From Dyella jiangningensis (lineage in GTDB: Bacteria > Pseudomonadota > Gammaproteobacteria > Xanthomonadales > Rhodanobacteraceae): a stretch of DNA of 64,000 nt. The translations under genes were made by a program, and so were the position numbers. A model generated the notes under the pieces. It searched no databases, was not told where the DNA came from, and saw nothing but the letters and a program-made list of their open reading frames with translations. Position 1 is the first letter of the stretch; every line of letters begins with the position of its first letter. The stretch covers positions 4,328,772 through 4,392,771 of the forward strand of contig CP007444.1 in assembly GCA_000632805.1 (NCBI GenBank), read 5' to 3'. Below, one piece after another: positions 8,973-16,713 of this stretch.

Positions 8973-10055
8973 TCAGGCGGGCGAATGATCGATGACCACC
9001 TGGTCACGCCCGTTGGCCTTGGCCTGACGCATCGCCATGTCGGCGCGCGACATCAGGCTGTCGATGCTCTCGTTGGCGCGATTGCAGGGCGCAATGCCGA
9101 TGCTGATCGTCAACGGCCGATCCGGGCGCTGCACGACGCGCATCGCTTCACGCAGTTGCTCCGCGCGCAGACGTGCGTGCTGGAGATCGGCACCAGGCAG
9201 CAGTACGACGAATTCTTCGCCGCCTATGCGTCCGATGAGGTCGGATTCGCGCATCTGCGAGCGCAGGTGCTCGGCGAGCTTGACCAGCACATCGTCGCCA
9301 GCCGCATGACCGAAGGTGTCGTTGAGTTGTTTGAAGTGATCGGCATCCAGATACAGCACCGCCGCCGGAATCTTGCGGTCATAGATGTCTTCCAGCGCAA
9401 AGCGTGCCAGTTCGAGGAAACGGTTGCGCTGCAGCAGGCCGGTCAGGCCGTCGGTATGGGCCTGCGCCCTCAGCTGCTTTTCCAGGCGGTACTGCTCGTA
9501 CAGCGTGCGCGTCATGAAGGCGCGTAGCACCGTCGCCACGGAAATGGCGATGGTCATGTAGACGGCGTACTGGAAGATGGGCAGCCCGCTGGTCGCGCCG
9601 ATCAGCAGCATGGGCAACGGGCCGAGCGCGCAGATGACCATCGCGACGACGAAATCCCAGCGTCCGATCCAGATGACCGACGAGGCCACCGGCAGCAACA
9701 GGCCAGGCAGCACCAGCCGCTGGCCTGCCGCCTGTCCGACGCCATTGAGGTTGACGCCGATCTCCAGCACGAACACGCACGACAAGGCCAGCAGGCTGAG
9801 TGGTACCGGCCGCTTTTCGCGGCGGGCGGCCAGCGCCAGCAAGGCCAGCGGTAGAGCAGGCGCAAGGCGCAGCAACAGGGGTACCGGCGACGCACTGACG
9901 AGTGCTCGTCCACTGGCGGCGAGCAGATAGGCCGCGACGGCCAACAGGGTCAGCGCCTGGATCGCCGGGGCCATGCGCTGCGCCAGGTAGTGCGTGTAGC
10001 CGGCCCGATGGCCGGACTCGTTTGCGCCTTGCTCCCTGGCGGGTAGGTCGTTCAT
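8973..10055 (-). CDS. membrane-anchored diguanylate cyclase (GGDEF domain)
   Basis: Makes cyclic di-GMP from two GTP. 360 residues from the ATG at 10055; the frame is open further upstream, but this start gives a plausible short cytoplasmic N-terminus. About six hydrophobic segments (residues 25-195) form a membrane sensor of the MASE-like type, followed by a short linker and the GGDEF domain (residues 205-358). The active-site loop is G-G-E-E-F, and five residues before it is R-E-S-D, a complete inhibitory I-site (RxxD), so product feedback is expected. D-A-D-H-F-K-Q-L-N-D supplies the metal-binding aspartate. No EAL domain. Monocistronic. Confidence 0.92.
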   Translation of the reverse strand: MNDLPAREQGANESGHRAGYTHYLAQRMAPAIQALTLLAVAAYLLAASGRALVSASPVPLLLRLAPALPLALLALAARREKRPVPLSLLALSCVFVLEIGVNLNGVGQAAGQRLVLPGLLLPVASSVIWIGRWDFVVAMVICALGPLPMLLIGATSGLPIFQYAVYMTIAISVATVLRAFMTRTLYEQYRLEKQLRAQAHTDGLTGLLQRNRFLELARFALEDIYDRKIPAAVLYLDADHFKQLNDTFGHAAGDDVLVKLAEHLRSQMRESDLIGRIGGEEFVVLLPGADLQHARLRAEQLREAMRVVQRPDRPLTISIGIAPCNRANESIDSLMSRADMAMRQAKANGRDQVVIDHSPA

Positions 10056-10239
10056 GCGGGTTCCGGTGCGCTTCCGTCTGGCGGTTATCGATACCGAGCA
10101 AGATGAATGCCATGTGTCGCGAAGCGTGGCCCGGCAGGGACCGCGCCCGCAACCCGTGCCCCGGAAAAGCACCGGCGGCTTACCCGCAGCGGCAGGCAGC
10201 GACGCCGAACGGCACCGCCTGCGCAGCGGTGCCGGCGCT

Positions 10240-10944
10240 TCAGATGGAGCGCATCAACCCGCCATCCACGCGCAGGTTCTGCCCGGTGATGTAGCCGGCG
10301 CCGTCGGACACCAGGAAGGCAACCGTCGCGGCAATCTCCTCCGCGGTGCCATAGCGACCGAGCGGCACGGCCTGCCGGCGTTCGTCGGTTTCGGGCAGGG
10401 AGTCGATCCAGCCCGGGAGAATGTTGTTGATGCGCACGCCGGCCGGCGCATATTCGTCCGCCACCATCTTGGTGAAGCTCGCCAGGCCCGCGCGCATGAC
10501 ACCCGATGTGGGAAACATCGGGGACGGTTCAAAAGCCCAGGCGGTGGAGATGTTGACGATGGCGCCGCCGCCCTGGGCCGCCATGATGGGCACCACCAGG
10601 CGGGTCGGGCGAATCGCGCTTAACAGATAGACGTCCATCGCGCTGTGCCAGTCGTCGTCCGACAGCTCCAGCACCTTGCCGCGCGGGCCATGGCCCGCCG
10701 AGTTCACCAGCGCATCGATGCGGCCCCACTGCGCCATGGCGTTGTCCACCAGGCGCTTGAGGTCATCCGGCGACTGGTTGGAGCCGGTGACGCCGATACC
10801 GCCCAGCTCCTTGGCCAGCGCTTCGCCCTTGCCGGATGAAGAAAGGATGCCGACGCGATAGCCGTCCTGCGCGAGCCGCCGGGCAGCCGCTGCACCCATG
10901 CCCGAGCCACCTGCGGTGATGAGCGCTACTTTTTCTACAGCCAT
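10240..10944 (-). CDS. short-chain dehydrogenase/reductase family protein with a replaced catalytic tetrad
   Basis: 234 residues, FabG-like length. The start at 10944 was chosen because the Rossmann strand begins directly (V-A-L-I-T-A-G-G-S-G-M-G, residues 6-17), giving the NAD(P) glycine motif; N-S-A-G at 81-84 corresponds to N-N-A-G. When the middle is aligned to FabG, the tetrad Asn-Ser-Tyr-Lys reads Tyr106, Thr134, Ser147 and Arg151: the R-A-G-L-A-S-F stretch sits exactly where K-A-G-L normally does. The C-terminal G-Q-N-L-R-V-D-G-G is intact. The protein can probably bind dinucleotide, but ordinary SDR catalysis is doubtful. Confidence 0.88.
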   Translation of the reverse strand: MAVEKVALITAGGSGMGAAAARRLAQDGYRVGILSSSGKGEALAKELGGIGVTGSNQSPDDLKRLVDNAMAQWGRIDALVNSAGHGPRGKVLELSDDDWHSAMDVYLLSAIRPTRLVVPIMAAQGGGAIVNISTAWAFEPSPMFPTSGVMRAGLASFTKMVADEYAPAGVRINNILPGWIDSLPETDERRQAVPLGRYGTAEEIAATVAFLVSDGAGYITGQNLRVDGGLMRSI

Positions 10945-11031
10945 GGCGTGTCCTCGAAAGTGGGGAGTGCTCGCGCATTGATACACCGACGCGGTATCGC
11001 CGGGCAAAAGGCCGAGCCATGCGGATGTGGC

Positions 11032-11958
11032 TCAGAGCAGCACGAAGTCCTTGGGCTCCAGCGGCGGCGGCAGATCCGTGTCGCCCAGCAGCCCGAGCAG
11101 GTCGATCTCGATGTTCCGGCTGATCGCATCCAGCGGCAGGTCGTTGGGCAGCAGATCGAAGGGATCCTCGATCTGTTCGCCGATCGCATCCAGCCCGAAG
11201 AAGGTATAGGCGATGACGCCCACGACGAGCGGCGTGAACCAGCCGAGCGGGCCGATCAGACAGAACGGCAGCATGAAGCAGTACACGTGCACGGTTCGGT
11301 GCAACAGCAGGATGTAGGTGAAGGGGATCGGCGTTCCCTTGATGCGTTCGCAGCCGCCAAGGACATGCGAAAAGCGATCGAGCTCTTCATCCATCCGCGC
11401 CAGCAGGATGGCGTCGCCATTCGCGTCGCGGACCGCCTTGGCCAGGTCGCGGCCGAGCTCGTCGAGAATCGCGTTGGGCAAATGGCGAACCTGTTTCAGG
11501 CGTTCGCTGGCTTCATGGCCGAGCCAGCGCTCCAGCTCCGCATGCGCGGGCGTGCCGCGCAGGTGATGGCGCAGTGCGTGTACGAAGCCGATCACGCGAT
11601 AGACAAGCGCGCGTCGTTCGCGGGGATCGAGGTCCGGCAAGAAAGCGCTGGTTTGCCGAACGAGGTTGCGCGCGCAGATCACCAGCTCGCCCCACAACGT
11701 GCGCCCTTCCCACCAGCGCTGGTAGGCCACGCTGTTGCGGAATTGCAGGAAGATCGCGAGCGTAAGGCCGAGCAGCGTCAGTGGCGCGGCATTTAAGGTG
11801 AAAGCCACCGTGATACCCCGGCGCTCTGCGACCACCACGGCCAGGGAAAGCAGCATGGTGTAGACCACGCGCGGCCAGATGATGGGAACGATGGAACCCT
11901 TCAGCGCAAACAGCAGCGTGGTGACGGAATGGGTGGTCTTGTGGGGTCTTACGATCAT
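11032..11958 (-). CDS. bestrophin-like (UPF0187/YneE family) inner-membrane channel
   Basis: 308 residues, the usual length of bacterial bestrophin homologues, which form pentameric ion channels. An N-terminal helix pair (residues 20-75) is followed by F-R-N-S-V-A-Y-Q-R-W-W-E-G-R-T-L-W-G, a conserved stretch of the family, then a helical cytoplasmic part, two C-terminal helices (about 225-265), and the diagnostic F-G-L-D-A-I-G-E-Q-I-E-D-P-F near 268. Bacterial members are reported to be cation-preferring; substrate here is not known. Monocistronic. Confidence 0.9.
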   Translation of the reverse strand: MIVRPHKTTHSVTTLLFALKGSIVPIIWPRVVYTMLLSLAVVVAERRGITVAFTLNAAPLTLLGLTLAIFLQFRNSVAYQRWWEGRTLWGELVICARNLVRQTSAFLPDLDPRERRALVYRVIGFVHALRHHLRGTPAHAELERWLGHEASERLKQVRHLPNAILDELGRDLAKAVRDANGDAILLARMDEELDRFSHVLGGCERIKGTPIPFTYILLLHRTVHVYCFMLPFCLIGPLGWFTPLVVGVIAYTFFGLDAIGEQIEDPFDLLPNDLPLDAISRNIEIDLLGLLGDTDLPPPLEPKDFVLL

Positions 11959-12137
11959 GCCGGCACGCTCGAAGATGCACCATTATGCGGGCTGCGACTT
12001 CTCGCTGCATGCGCCTTGGCCGTCGGGCGAACGAACGCAGGGGACGATCTCCCGCAGCTTTGCTTGCGTCGAAGAAGCTTGCTCCCTCACGACATGGAAC
12101 CCGCTGCCACGCGGAAGCGACCCGGTCATCCAGGACC

Positions 12138-13067
12138 TCACCGGTTCCGGTCGAACCAGCGATACTGCACCGCCAGCGTGATGCTCTTGTAGTCGCCGCC
12201 GATGCGCGTGACCAGGCCGTTGGATATCGCGACCTTCGCCGACCAACCGGGTGCGATCGGGGCCGAGAAGGTGAGGCCGTAGCGCGCATTGGATTGGCGG
12301 TTGCGGTCGTCCACGCCGTTGACGCTCGTCTGTCCGCCCTCGGCGTAACCGACCGCACCGGCGAGCCACATGCCCGGCCCGAAGGTGTAGCCGCCGTAGA
12401 GTTGCGCCGTGAAGATGGGATCCTGGCTGCGCCGCCGGCCGCCGTAGTAGTCGTGGTTGGTGGTGAAGAACCATGCTCCGGCGGACGCCTCGAAGAACCA
12501 GCGCCCCCAGGGATAGGAAAGCCCGACCTCCGGCTTGAAGGACCATCGGTTCGTGCCGACGTTGACGAGGCGCGTTGGCTCGTACACGCCCGTGGGCGCG
12601 GACATGGTGAGGCTCACCCCCAGCGATGGCGTGGAGGGCCGCTTCGCGAACTCCTCGGGCGACATCGCGGGATTGCCGATCAGGTTGAGCGCAAACCGAA
12701 GGCGCGCGTCGCCTGCGCCGCCGCGATGGATTTCCGTGGGCGCATCGATCACGTTGCCGCTGAGGTTGGCGCTCATGGCCGGCAGCACGAAGCCCAGCGA
12801 CGAACTTCGTCCGGCCAGGCTGAAGGTATGCACGTATGCCAGCGCGAGGGTGTTGATGTGCGCCTGCACGTTGGTGACCGGCAGCGATGGATCCGTCGTG
12901 ACATCGCCGGTGAGGTAGCTGTAGCTGGCACCGACGAAGTTCGTACCCACGGGCGAAGGCGAATAGGTTCGCGGTTCCAGCTCCTGCGCGTGGGCCGTAG
13001 CCGCGTCGAACAGCAGCGCAGCGAGGAAGCAGGCGCACAGGTTTGCGCAGCCCGTCAGGCGTCGCAT
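12138..13067 (-). CDS. outer-membrane beta-barrel protein, MetA-pathway/SphA-like transporter family
   Basis: 309 residues from the ATG at 13067, chosen because it gives a clean signal peptide (M-R-R-L-T..., hydrophobic core, A-H-A-Q). The mature part is made of alternating aromatic/polar strands (F-V-G-A-S-Y-S-Y-L, T-L-A-L-A-Y-V-H-T-F, L-R-F-A-L-N-L-I-G-N-P, F-F-E-A-S-A-G-A-W-F-F) ending in V-Q-Y-R-W-F-D-R-N-R, the pattern of outer-membrane barrels annotated as putative MetA pathway of phenol degradation. That name comes from the family and does not show a role in phenol breakdown; uptake of a hydrophobic compound is a guess. Confidence 0.75.
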   Translation of the reverse strand: MRRLTGCANLCACFLAALLFDAATAHAQELEPRTYSPSPVGTNFVGASYSYLTGDVTTDPSLPVTNVQAHINTLALAYVHTFSLAGRSSSLGFVLPAMSANLSGNVIDAPTEIHRGGAGDARLRFALNLIGNPAMSPEEFAKRPSTPSLGVSLTMSAPTGVYEPTRLVNVGTNRWSFKPEVGLSYPWGRWFFEASAGAWFFTTNHDYYGGRRRSQDPIFTAQLYGGYTFGPGMWLAGAVGYAEGGQTSVNGVDDRNRQSNARYGLTFSAPIAPGWSAKVAISNGLVTRIGGDYKSITLAVQYRWFDRNR

Positions 13068-13549
13068 CTGCCGCCACCTCGTTGAACGTCCGGCATCACC
13101 TTGTGCATCGCGCGGCATCCGGAGTTCTCAGGCCTTGGAATGCCTTGCACAAGGCGGGCATGCGCGAGGACGTCGAAGGCCGAACGCCGTGCCGGCGTGG
13201 GTGATCCGGGCGGTTTCGCGTGCGGCGTCACCGCTCCACGGCATCCGGCACTGCGGAATCCAGTCGATGTGCATGCCCAGCTCCAACGCCGACATTCGTG
13301 ATCAAAGGATTCGAACAAGGTCTTCGTGATGCGCGGGCATCGCTGCCTGCGTCAGGCGTTTGGCCGTCCACATGCAATGCCGACGGGCGGCACGCGCAGC
13401 GTCTTCCGCAGGCGCGTCACTCGTGCACGCCATGCTATCACCACCGATGAGCAGCCCGTCGCCTCGCGGCGTTGCCGATGGTAGGTAAATCTACTTAAGC
13501 ATGAAGCGACGCATTCCCCCGTAACGCGGCCTATCCGCGAGGGACGCCT
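13068..13549. other. 482-bp intergenic region without recognised gene
   Basis: Upstream of the outer-membrane barrel gene and downstream of the small gene at 13550-13780, both on the minus strand, so the barrel gene's promoter should be in the right part. A small AT-richer patch (GGTAGGTAAATCTACTTAAG) lies at about 13480-13499. No tRNA, palindrome or convincing small gene was found. Confidence 0.4.
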
Positions 13550-13780
13550 CTAGCCCAGCCACATGGGCTCGGCCGACAACTCGTGATGTTCCATCAATGC
13601 GCACAGCTGCAGCCACCACCAGCTGCGGTCATCGGGCGCCACCGACGACAGCGGATCGAGCAATTCCTCCTGCATGGCCCGCCATAGCGCGGCGTCTGCC
13701 GTCCTGGCATTGCGCATGGCCGTCATGCGCTTGTCCAGCGCCATGAAGCGGGCCTGCAACTCTTCGCGCGAGAGGTACAT
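13550..13780 (-). CDS. small hypothetical protein
   Basis: 76 residues, mostly predicted helical and cytoplasmic, with no signal peptide. The N-terminus reads M-Y-L-S-R-E-E-L-Q-A-R-F and the middle holds W-W-W-L-Q-L-C-A. An AGGAAAC ribosome binding site lies about nine bases before the ATG, which favours a real gene. I do not recognise a family. Isolated between larger genes on the minus strand. Confidence 0.55.
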   Translation of the reverse strand: MYLSREELQARFMALDKRMTAMRNARTADAALWRAMQEELLDPLSSVAPDDRSWWWLQLCALMEHHELSAEPMWLG

Positions 13781-13972
13781 CGTCCGTTGTTTCCTGCGAG
13801 GCGAATGCGGGAAACGTTAGGCAGGTGCGATGGTGAAGATGGAGTGTCTTGAGTCACGCCATGTCGAAAGGCACAAGGACCATCGACCTATGTGGCGTAC
13901 GCCAGGGTGCCGAAGCAAGAGGCCGGCAAGCTGCCGCTTCGGCCGCTCGGTCGCGAGGCAATGGTAGAGTCC

Positions 13973-14761
13973 ATGGCCATGTCCTTTCCCCAGCCTGACC
14001 CGCCGCCACAGCATGCCGCGGACTTCGCCTTGCGCGAAGTCACCAAGCACTACAACGGCGTCAATGCCCTAAGGAACGTCAGCCTTTCGTTCTCGGCGGG
14101 AAGCACCACAGCATTGATAGGCGGCAGCGGCGCGGGCAAGTCCACCGTGCTTCGCCTCTTGCTGGGGCTGGACTGGCCCGATGCCGGCACGGTCACCGCG
14201 TGGGGCGAAGCCCTCCAACGCGACCGCCTGCTCGCACTGCGCCAACGCGTCGGTTATGTGATCCAGGAAGGTGGCCTGTTTCCGCACCTCACGGCCCTGG
14301 GCAACCTGGCGCTGCAACCCCGCTACCTCGGCTGGGACGCCGAGCGCATCCGCCGGCGCGCGCACGAACTGGCTGAGCTCGCTCGCCTCCCGACCGATGC
14401 TTTGGCGCGCTACCCAGCGGAACTGTCCGGCGGGCAGCGCCAGCGCGTAGCCTTGATGCGCGGCCTGATGGCCGATCCGGATGCTCTGCTGCTCGATGAG
14501 CCCCTCGGCGCGCTCGACCCCATCGTGCGCCACGAGCTGCAGGACGAGCTGAAGCGCATCTTCAGCGAACTCGGCAAGACGGTGATCGTGGTGACGCACG
14601 ACCTCGCCGAAGCGGCATGGTTCGCCGACCGGCTGGTGCTGTTGCGCGATGGACGCGTCGTGCAGGACGGCCGCTACGAAGACCTTCGCGACCGGCCCGC
14701 GGATGATTTCGTCAGCGCGTTCACCCACGCGCAGCGCGCGCTGCCGGGCGGTGCCGCATGA
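13973..14761 (+). CDS. ABC transporter ATP-binding protein, osmoprotectant (OpuBA/ProV) type
   Basis: ATPase that powers the fused permease encoded next. All nucleotide-binding motifs are present in order: Walker A G-G-S-G-A-G-K-S-T, Q-loop in G-Y-V-I-Q-E-G-G-L-F-P-H, signature L-S-G-G-Q-R-Q-R-V-A, Walker B A-L-L-L-D-E-P-L-G-A-L-D-P and the H-loop histidine in V-V-T-H-D. Q-E-G-G-L-F-P-H is typical of the quaternary-amine uptake group. No CBS regulatory domains, so it is the short OpuB form (about 260 residues). Start uncertain: ATG codons at 13961, 13973 and 13979 are all in frame; 13973 and 13979 have the better-spaced GAG. It overlaps the next gene by 4 bp (ATGA). Confidence 0.9.
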   Translation: MAMSFPQPDPPPQHAADFALREVTKHYNGVNALRNVSLSFSAGSTTALIGGSGAGKSTVLRLLLGLDWPDAGTVTAWGEALQRDRLLALRQRVGYVIQEGGLFPHLTALGNLALQPRYLGWDAERIRRRAHELAELARLPTDALARYPAELSGGQRQRVALMRGLMADPDALLLDEPLGALDPIVRHELQDELKRIFSELGKTVIVVTHDLAEAAWFADRLVLLRDGRVVQDGRYEDLRDRPADDFVSAFTHAQRALPGGAA

Positions 14762-16233
14762 AACGCCTGTTCTGGATGTGCCTGATGCTGATGCCGGCGC
14801 TTGGCATGACCCAGCCACTGCGGGTGGGATCCAAGCAATTCACGGAGTCGGTGATCCTCGCCGAACTTGCGCGTGGCGAAGCGCAGCGCGCCGGCATCGA
14901 GGTAGAACATCGGCGCGAGCTCGGCGGCACGGCGATCCTGTGGAGCGCGCTGCAACATGGCGACATCGACGCCTATCCCGAATACACCGGCACCCTTACC
15001 CAGGAGTTGCTGAAGGGCATGGCGCCCGACGCCGGCATCGATGCGTTGCGCGCGCGCCTGGCTTCGATGGGCATCGGCATCACCGATTCGCTGGGCTTCG
15101 ACGACAACTACGCCATCGGCATGCGCGAGCAACGCGCCGAACAACTGGGCATCCGGCGCATCAGCGATCTGGTCGCCCATCCGCAGCTGCGCCTGGGCTT
15201 TTCCAACGAATTCATGGATCGCGGCGATGGCTGGCCTGGCCTGCGACAACGCTACGGCTTGTCGTCGACGCAGGTGAAAGGCCTGGATCACGCATTGTCC
15301 TACCGCGCGCTGGCCAGCGGTGCGGTGGATGCCACCGATCTCTACAGCACCGACGCGGAGATTGCCTACTACCATCTGCGCGTACTGCAGGACGATCGGC
15401 ACTACTTCCCGCGATACCAGGCGGTGTTCCTGTATCGACTGGCGCTGGAACGGCAAGCGCCTGCGTTCGTAACGGCGCTGAAGCGACTGACGGGACAGAT
15501 CGACGAACCCGCGATGCGGCGCATGAATGCGCAGGCCAAGCTCGAAGGCCAGCGCGAAGCGGATATCGCCGCGCGCTTTCTTGGTGTTCCCGTGGATGGT
15601 CACGAGGACGGTTTCTGGCAGCGCCTGCTGCATCGCACGGGCGAACATGTCAGCCTCGCCGCGGCCTCGCTCGGGCTCGCCGTGCTGTTCGCCATCCCGC
15701 TTGGCATCGTGGCGGCGCGCTGGCGTCGCCTGGGCCAACTGGTGATCGGACTCACCGGCATACTGCAGACGGTGCCTTCGCTGGCGATGTTCGTCTTCAT
15801 GATCCCGCTGTTCGGCATCGGCGCGTGGCCGGCCCTCGCGGCGTTGTTTCTCTACAGCCTGCTGCCGATCGTGCGAAACACGCATGCAGGACTGCTCGAT
15901 ATCCCGCCGGAGCTGCGCGAGTCCGCGGCGGCGCTGGGGCTGCCATGGCGCACGCGATTGACGCGGGTAGAGCTGCCGCTGGCGACGCGGTCGATCCTCG
16001 CCGGCATCAAGACCGCTTCGGTGATCAACGTCGGCACGGCCACGCTGGCTGCGCTGATCGGTGCCGGCGGCTACGGCCAACCCATCCTCACCGGCATCCG
16101 CCTCAACGATGTCGGCCTGATTCTCGAGGGCGCGGTTCCCGCGGCCGTGCTGGCCATGCTCGTGCAATGGCTGTTCGAGGGCATCGAGCGATGGCTGACG
16201 CCGCGCGGCCTGCGCATTGCCGCGCGCGAATAG
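14758..16233 (+). CDS. fused substrate-binding protein and permease of an osmoprotectant ABC transporter
   Basis: 491 residues with two domains. Residues 1-18 look like a signal peptide or signal anchor; residues 20-280 match an OpuAC/OsmX-type binding domain (V-G-S-K-Q-F-T-E-S near 23, Y-P-E-Y-T-G-T-L near 75, Y-Y-H-L-R-V-L-Q-D near 205) expected to bind glycine betaine, choline or related osmolytes in the periplasm. Residues 290-485 form a membrane permease with about five helices and the ATPase-coupling loop E-S-A-A-A-L-G-L-P-W near 385. The binding domain precedes the permease, the reverse of the permease-then-receptor order in OpuABC-type fusions. Translationally coupled to the ATPase; with it the system appears complete in two genes. 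Confidence 0.9.
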   Translation: MKRLFWMCLMLMPALGMTQPLRVGSKQFTESVILAELARGEAQRAGIEVEHRRELGGTAILWSALQHGDIDAYPEYTGTLTQELLKGMAPDAGIDALRARLASMGIGITDSLGFDDNYAIGMREQRAEQLGIRRISDLVAHPQLRLGFSNEFMDRGDGWPGLRQRYGLSSTQVKGLDHALSYRALASGAVDATDLYSTDAEIAYYHLRVLQDDRHYFPRYQAVFLYRLALERQAPAFVTALKRLTGQIDEPAMRRMNAQAKLEGQREADIAARFLGVPVDGHEDGFWQRLLHRTGEHVSLAAASLGLAVLFAIPLGIVAARWRRLGQLVIGLTGILQTVPSLAMFVFMIPLFGIGAWPALAALFLYSLLPIVRNTHAGLLDIPPELRESAAALGLPWRTRLTRVELPLATRSILAGIKTASVINVGTATLAALIGAGGYGQPILTGIRLNDVGLILEGAVPAAVLAMLVQWLFEGIERWLTPRGLRIAARE

Positions 16234-16368
16234 ACGCTGCCTGGCGACGACAGGCGAACCTCGCGGCGCGGTCAGGTCTGCGTCGCTGGTCGAACCTTGC
16301 GGCGTCTGTCGCCAGGCTGTCGCCGGGCCAGCGCGCCCATGGCACGCCCCGAACGACCCGCTACCCGC

Positions 16369-16374
16369 TAAAAT
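16369..16374 (+). promoter_or_regulatory. possible -10 element (TAAAAT) before the cobalamin riboswitch
   Basis: TAAAAT lies just before the start of the riboswitch fold, at the distance expected for transcription starting at the first stem. No good -35 hexamer is visible at 16-18 bp upstream, so support is weak. Confidence 0.3.
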
Positions 16375-16377
16375 GTC

Positions 16378-16562
16378 GCCGTTCGGGTGTCCCGGCTTGG
16401 CCGGGATGAAACGGGAAGCCGGTTGAAATCCGGCACTGCCCCCGCAACGGTAAGCGAGTCAAACCACGGGCGAAACGCCACTGTGCCAAGGCACGGGAAG
16501 GCGCCCGCGGTTGCATGCAGACGCATGGCGCTCGCGAGTCCGGAGACCGGCCCGATCAGACA
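16378..16562 (+). promoter_or_regulatory. cobalamin (adenosylcobalamin) riboswitch
   Basis: About 180-nt leader upstream of btuB. Recognisable conserved pieces in order: G-rich P2/P3 start with ATGAAACGGGAAGCCGG, then TGAAATCCGGCACTGCCCCC, GCAACGGTAAGCGAG, CACGGGCGAAACGCCACTG (the B12-box GCCACTG) and the closing GAGTCCGGAGACCGGCC. This class binds cobalamin and lowers expression of uptake genes when the vitamin is plentiful. The element ends about 150 nt before the btuB ATG, leaving room for an expression platform acting on translation or termination. Confidence 0.93.
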
Positions 16563-16713
16563 GACCCGCCATCACGGCGGGTTTCAGCGCGCGGCTCGCG
16601 GTGGGCGAGGCCGGACGTCTGCATGGCCGTTGGCCTGCCGCCGTTCCTCACTCCACCCGTGTCGTGCATCCAACGTCGGGACGCGCGTGTGGGCGCGTCC
16701 GCAAGGAACATGC

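Noticed and set aside
13068..13549. Possible tRNA-like or small gene in the gap
   Set aside because: A GATTCGAA-like string near 13310 recalls a T-loop, but no acceptor stem or cloverleaf could be built.
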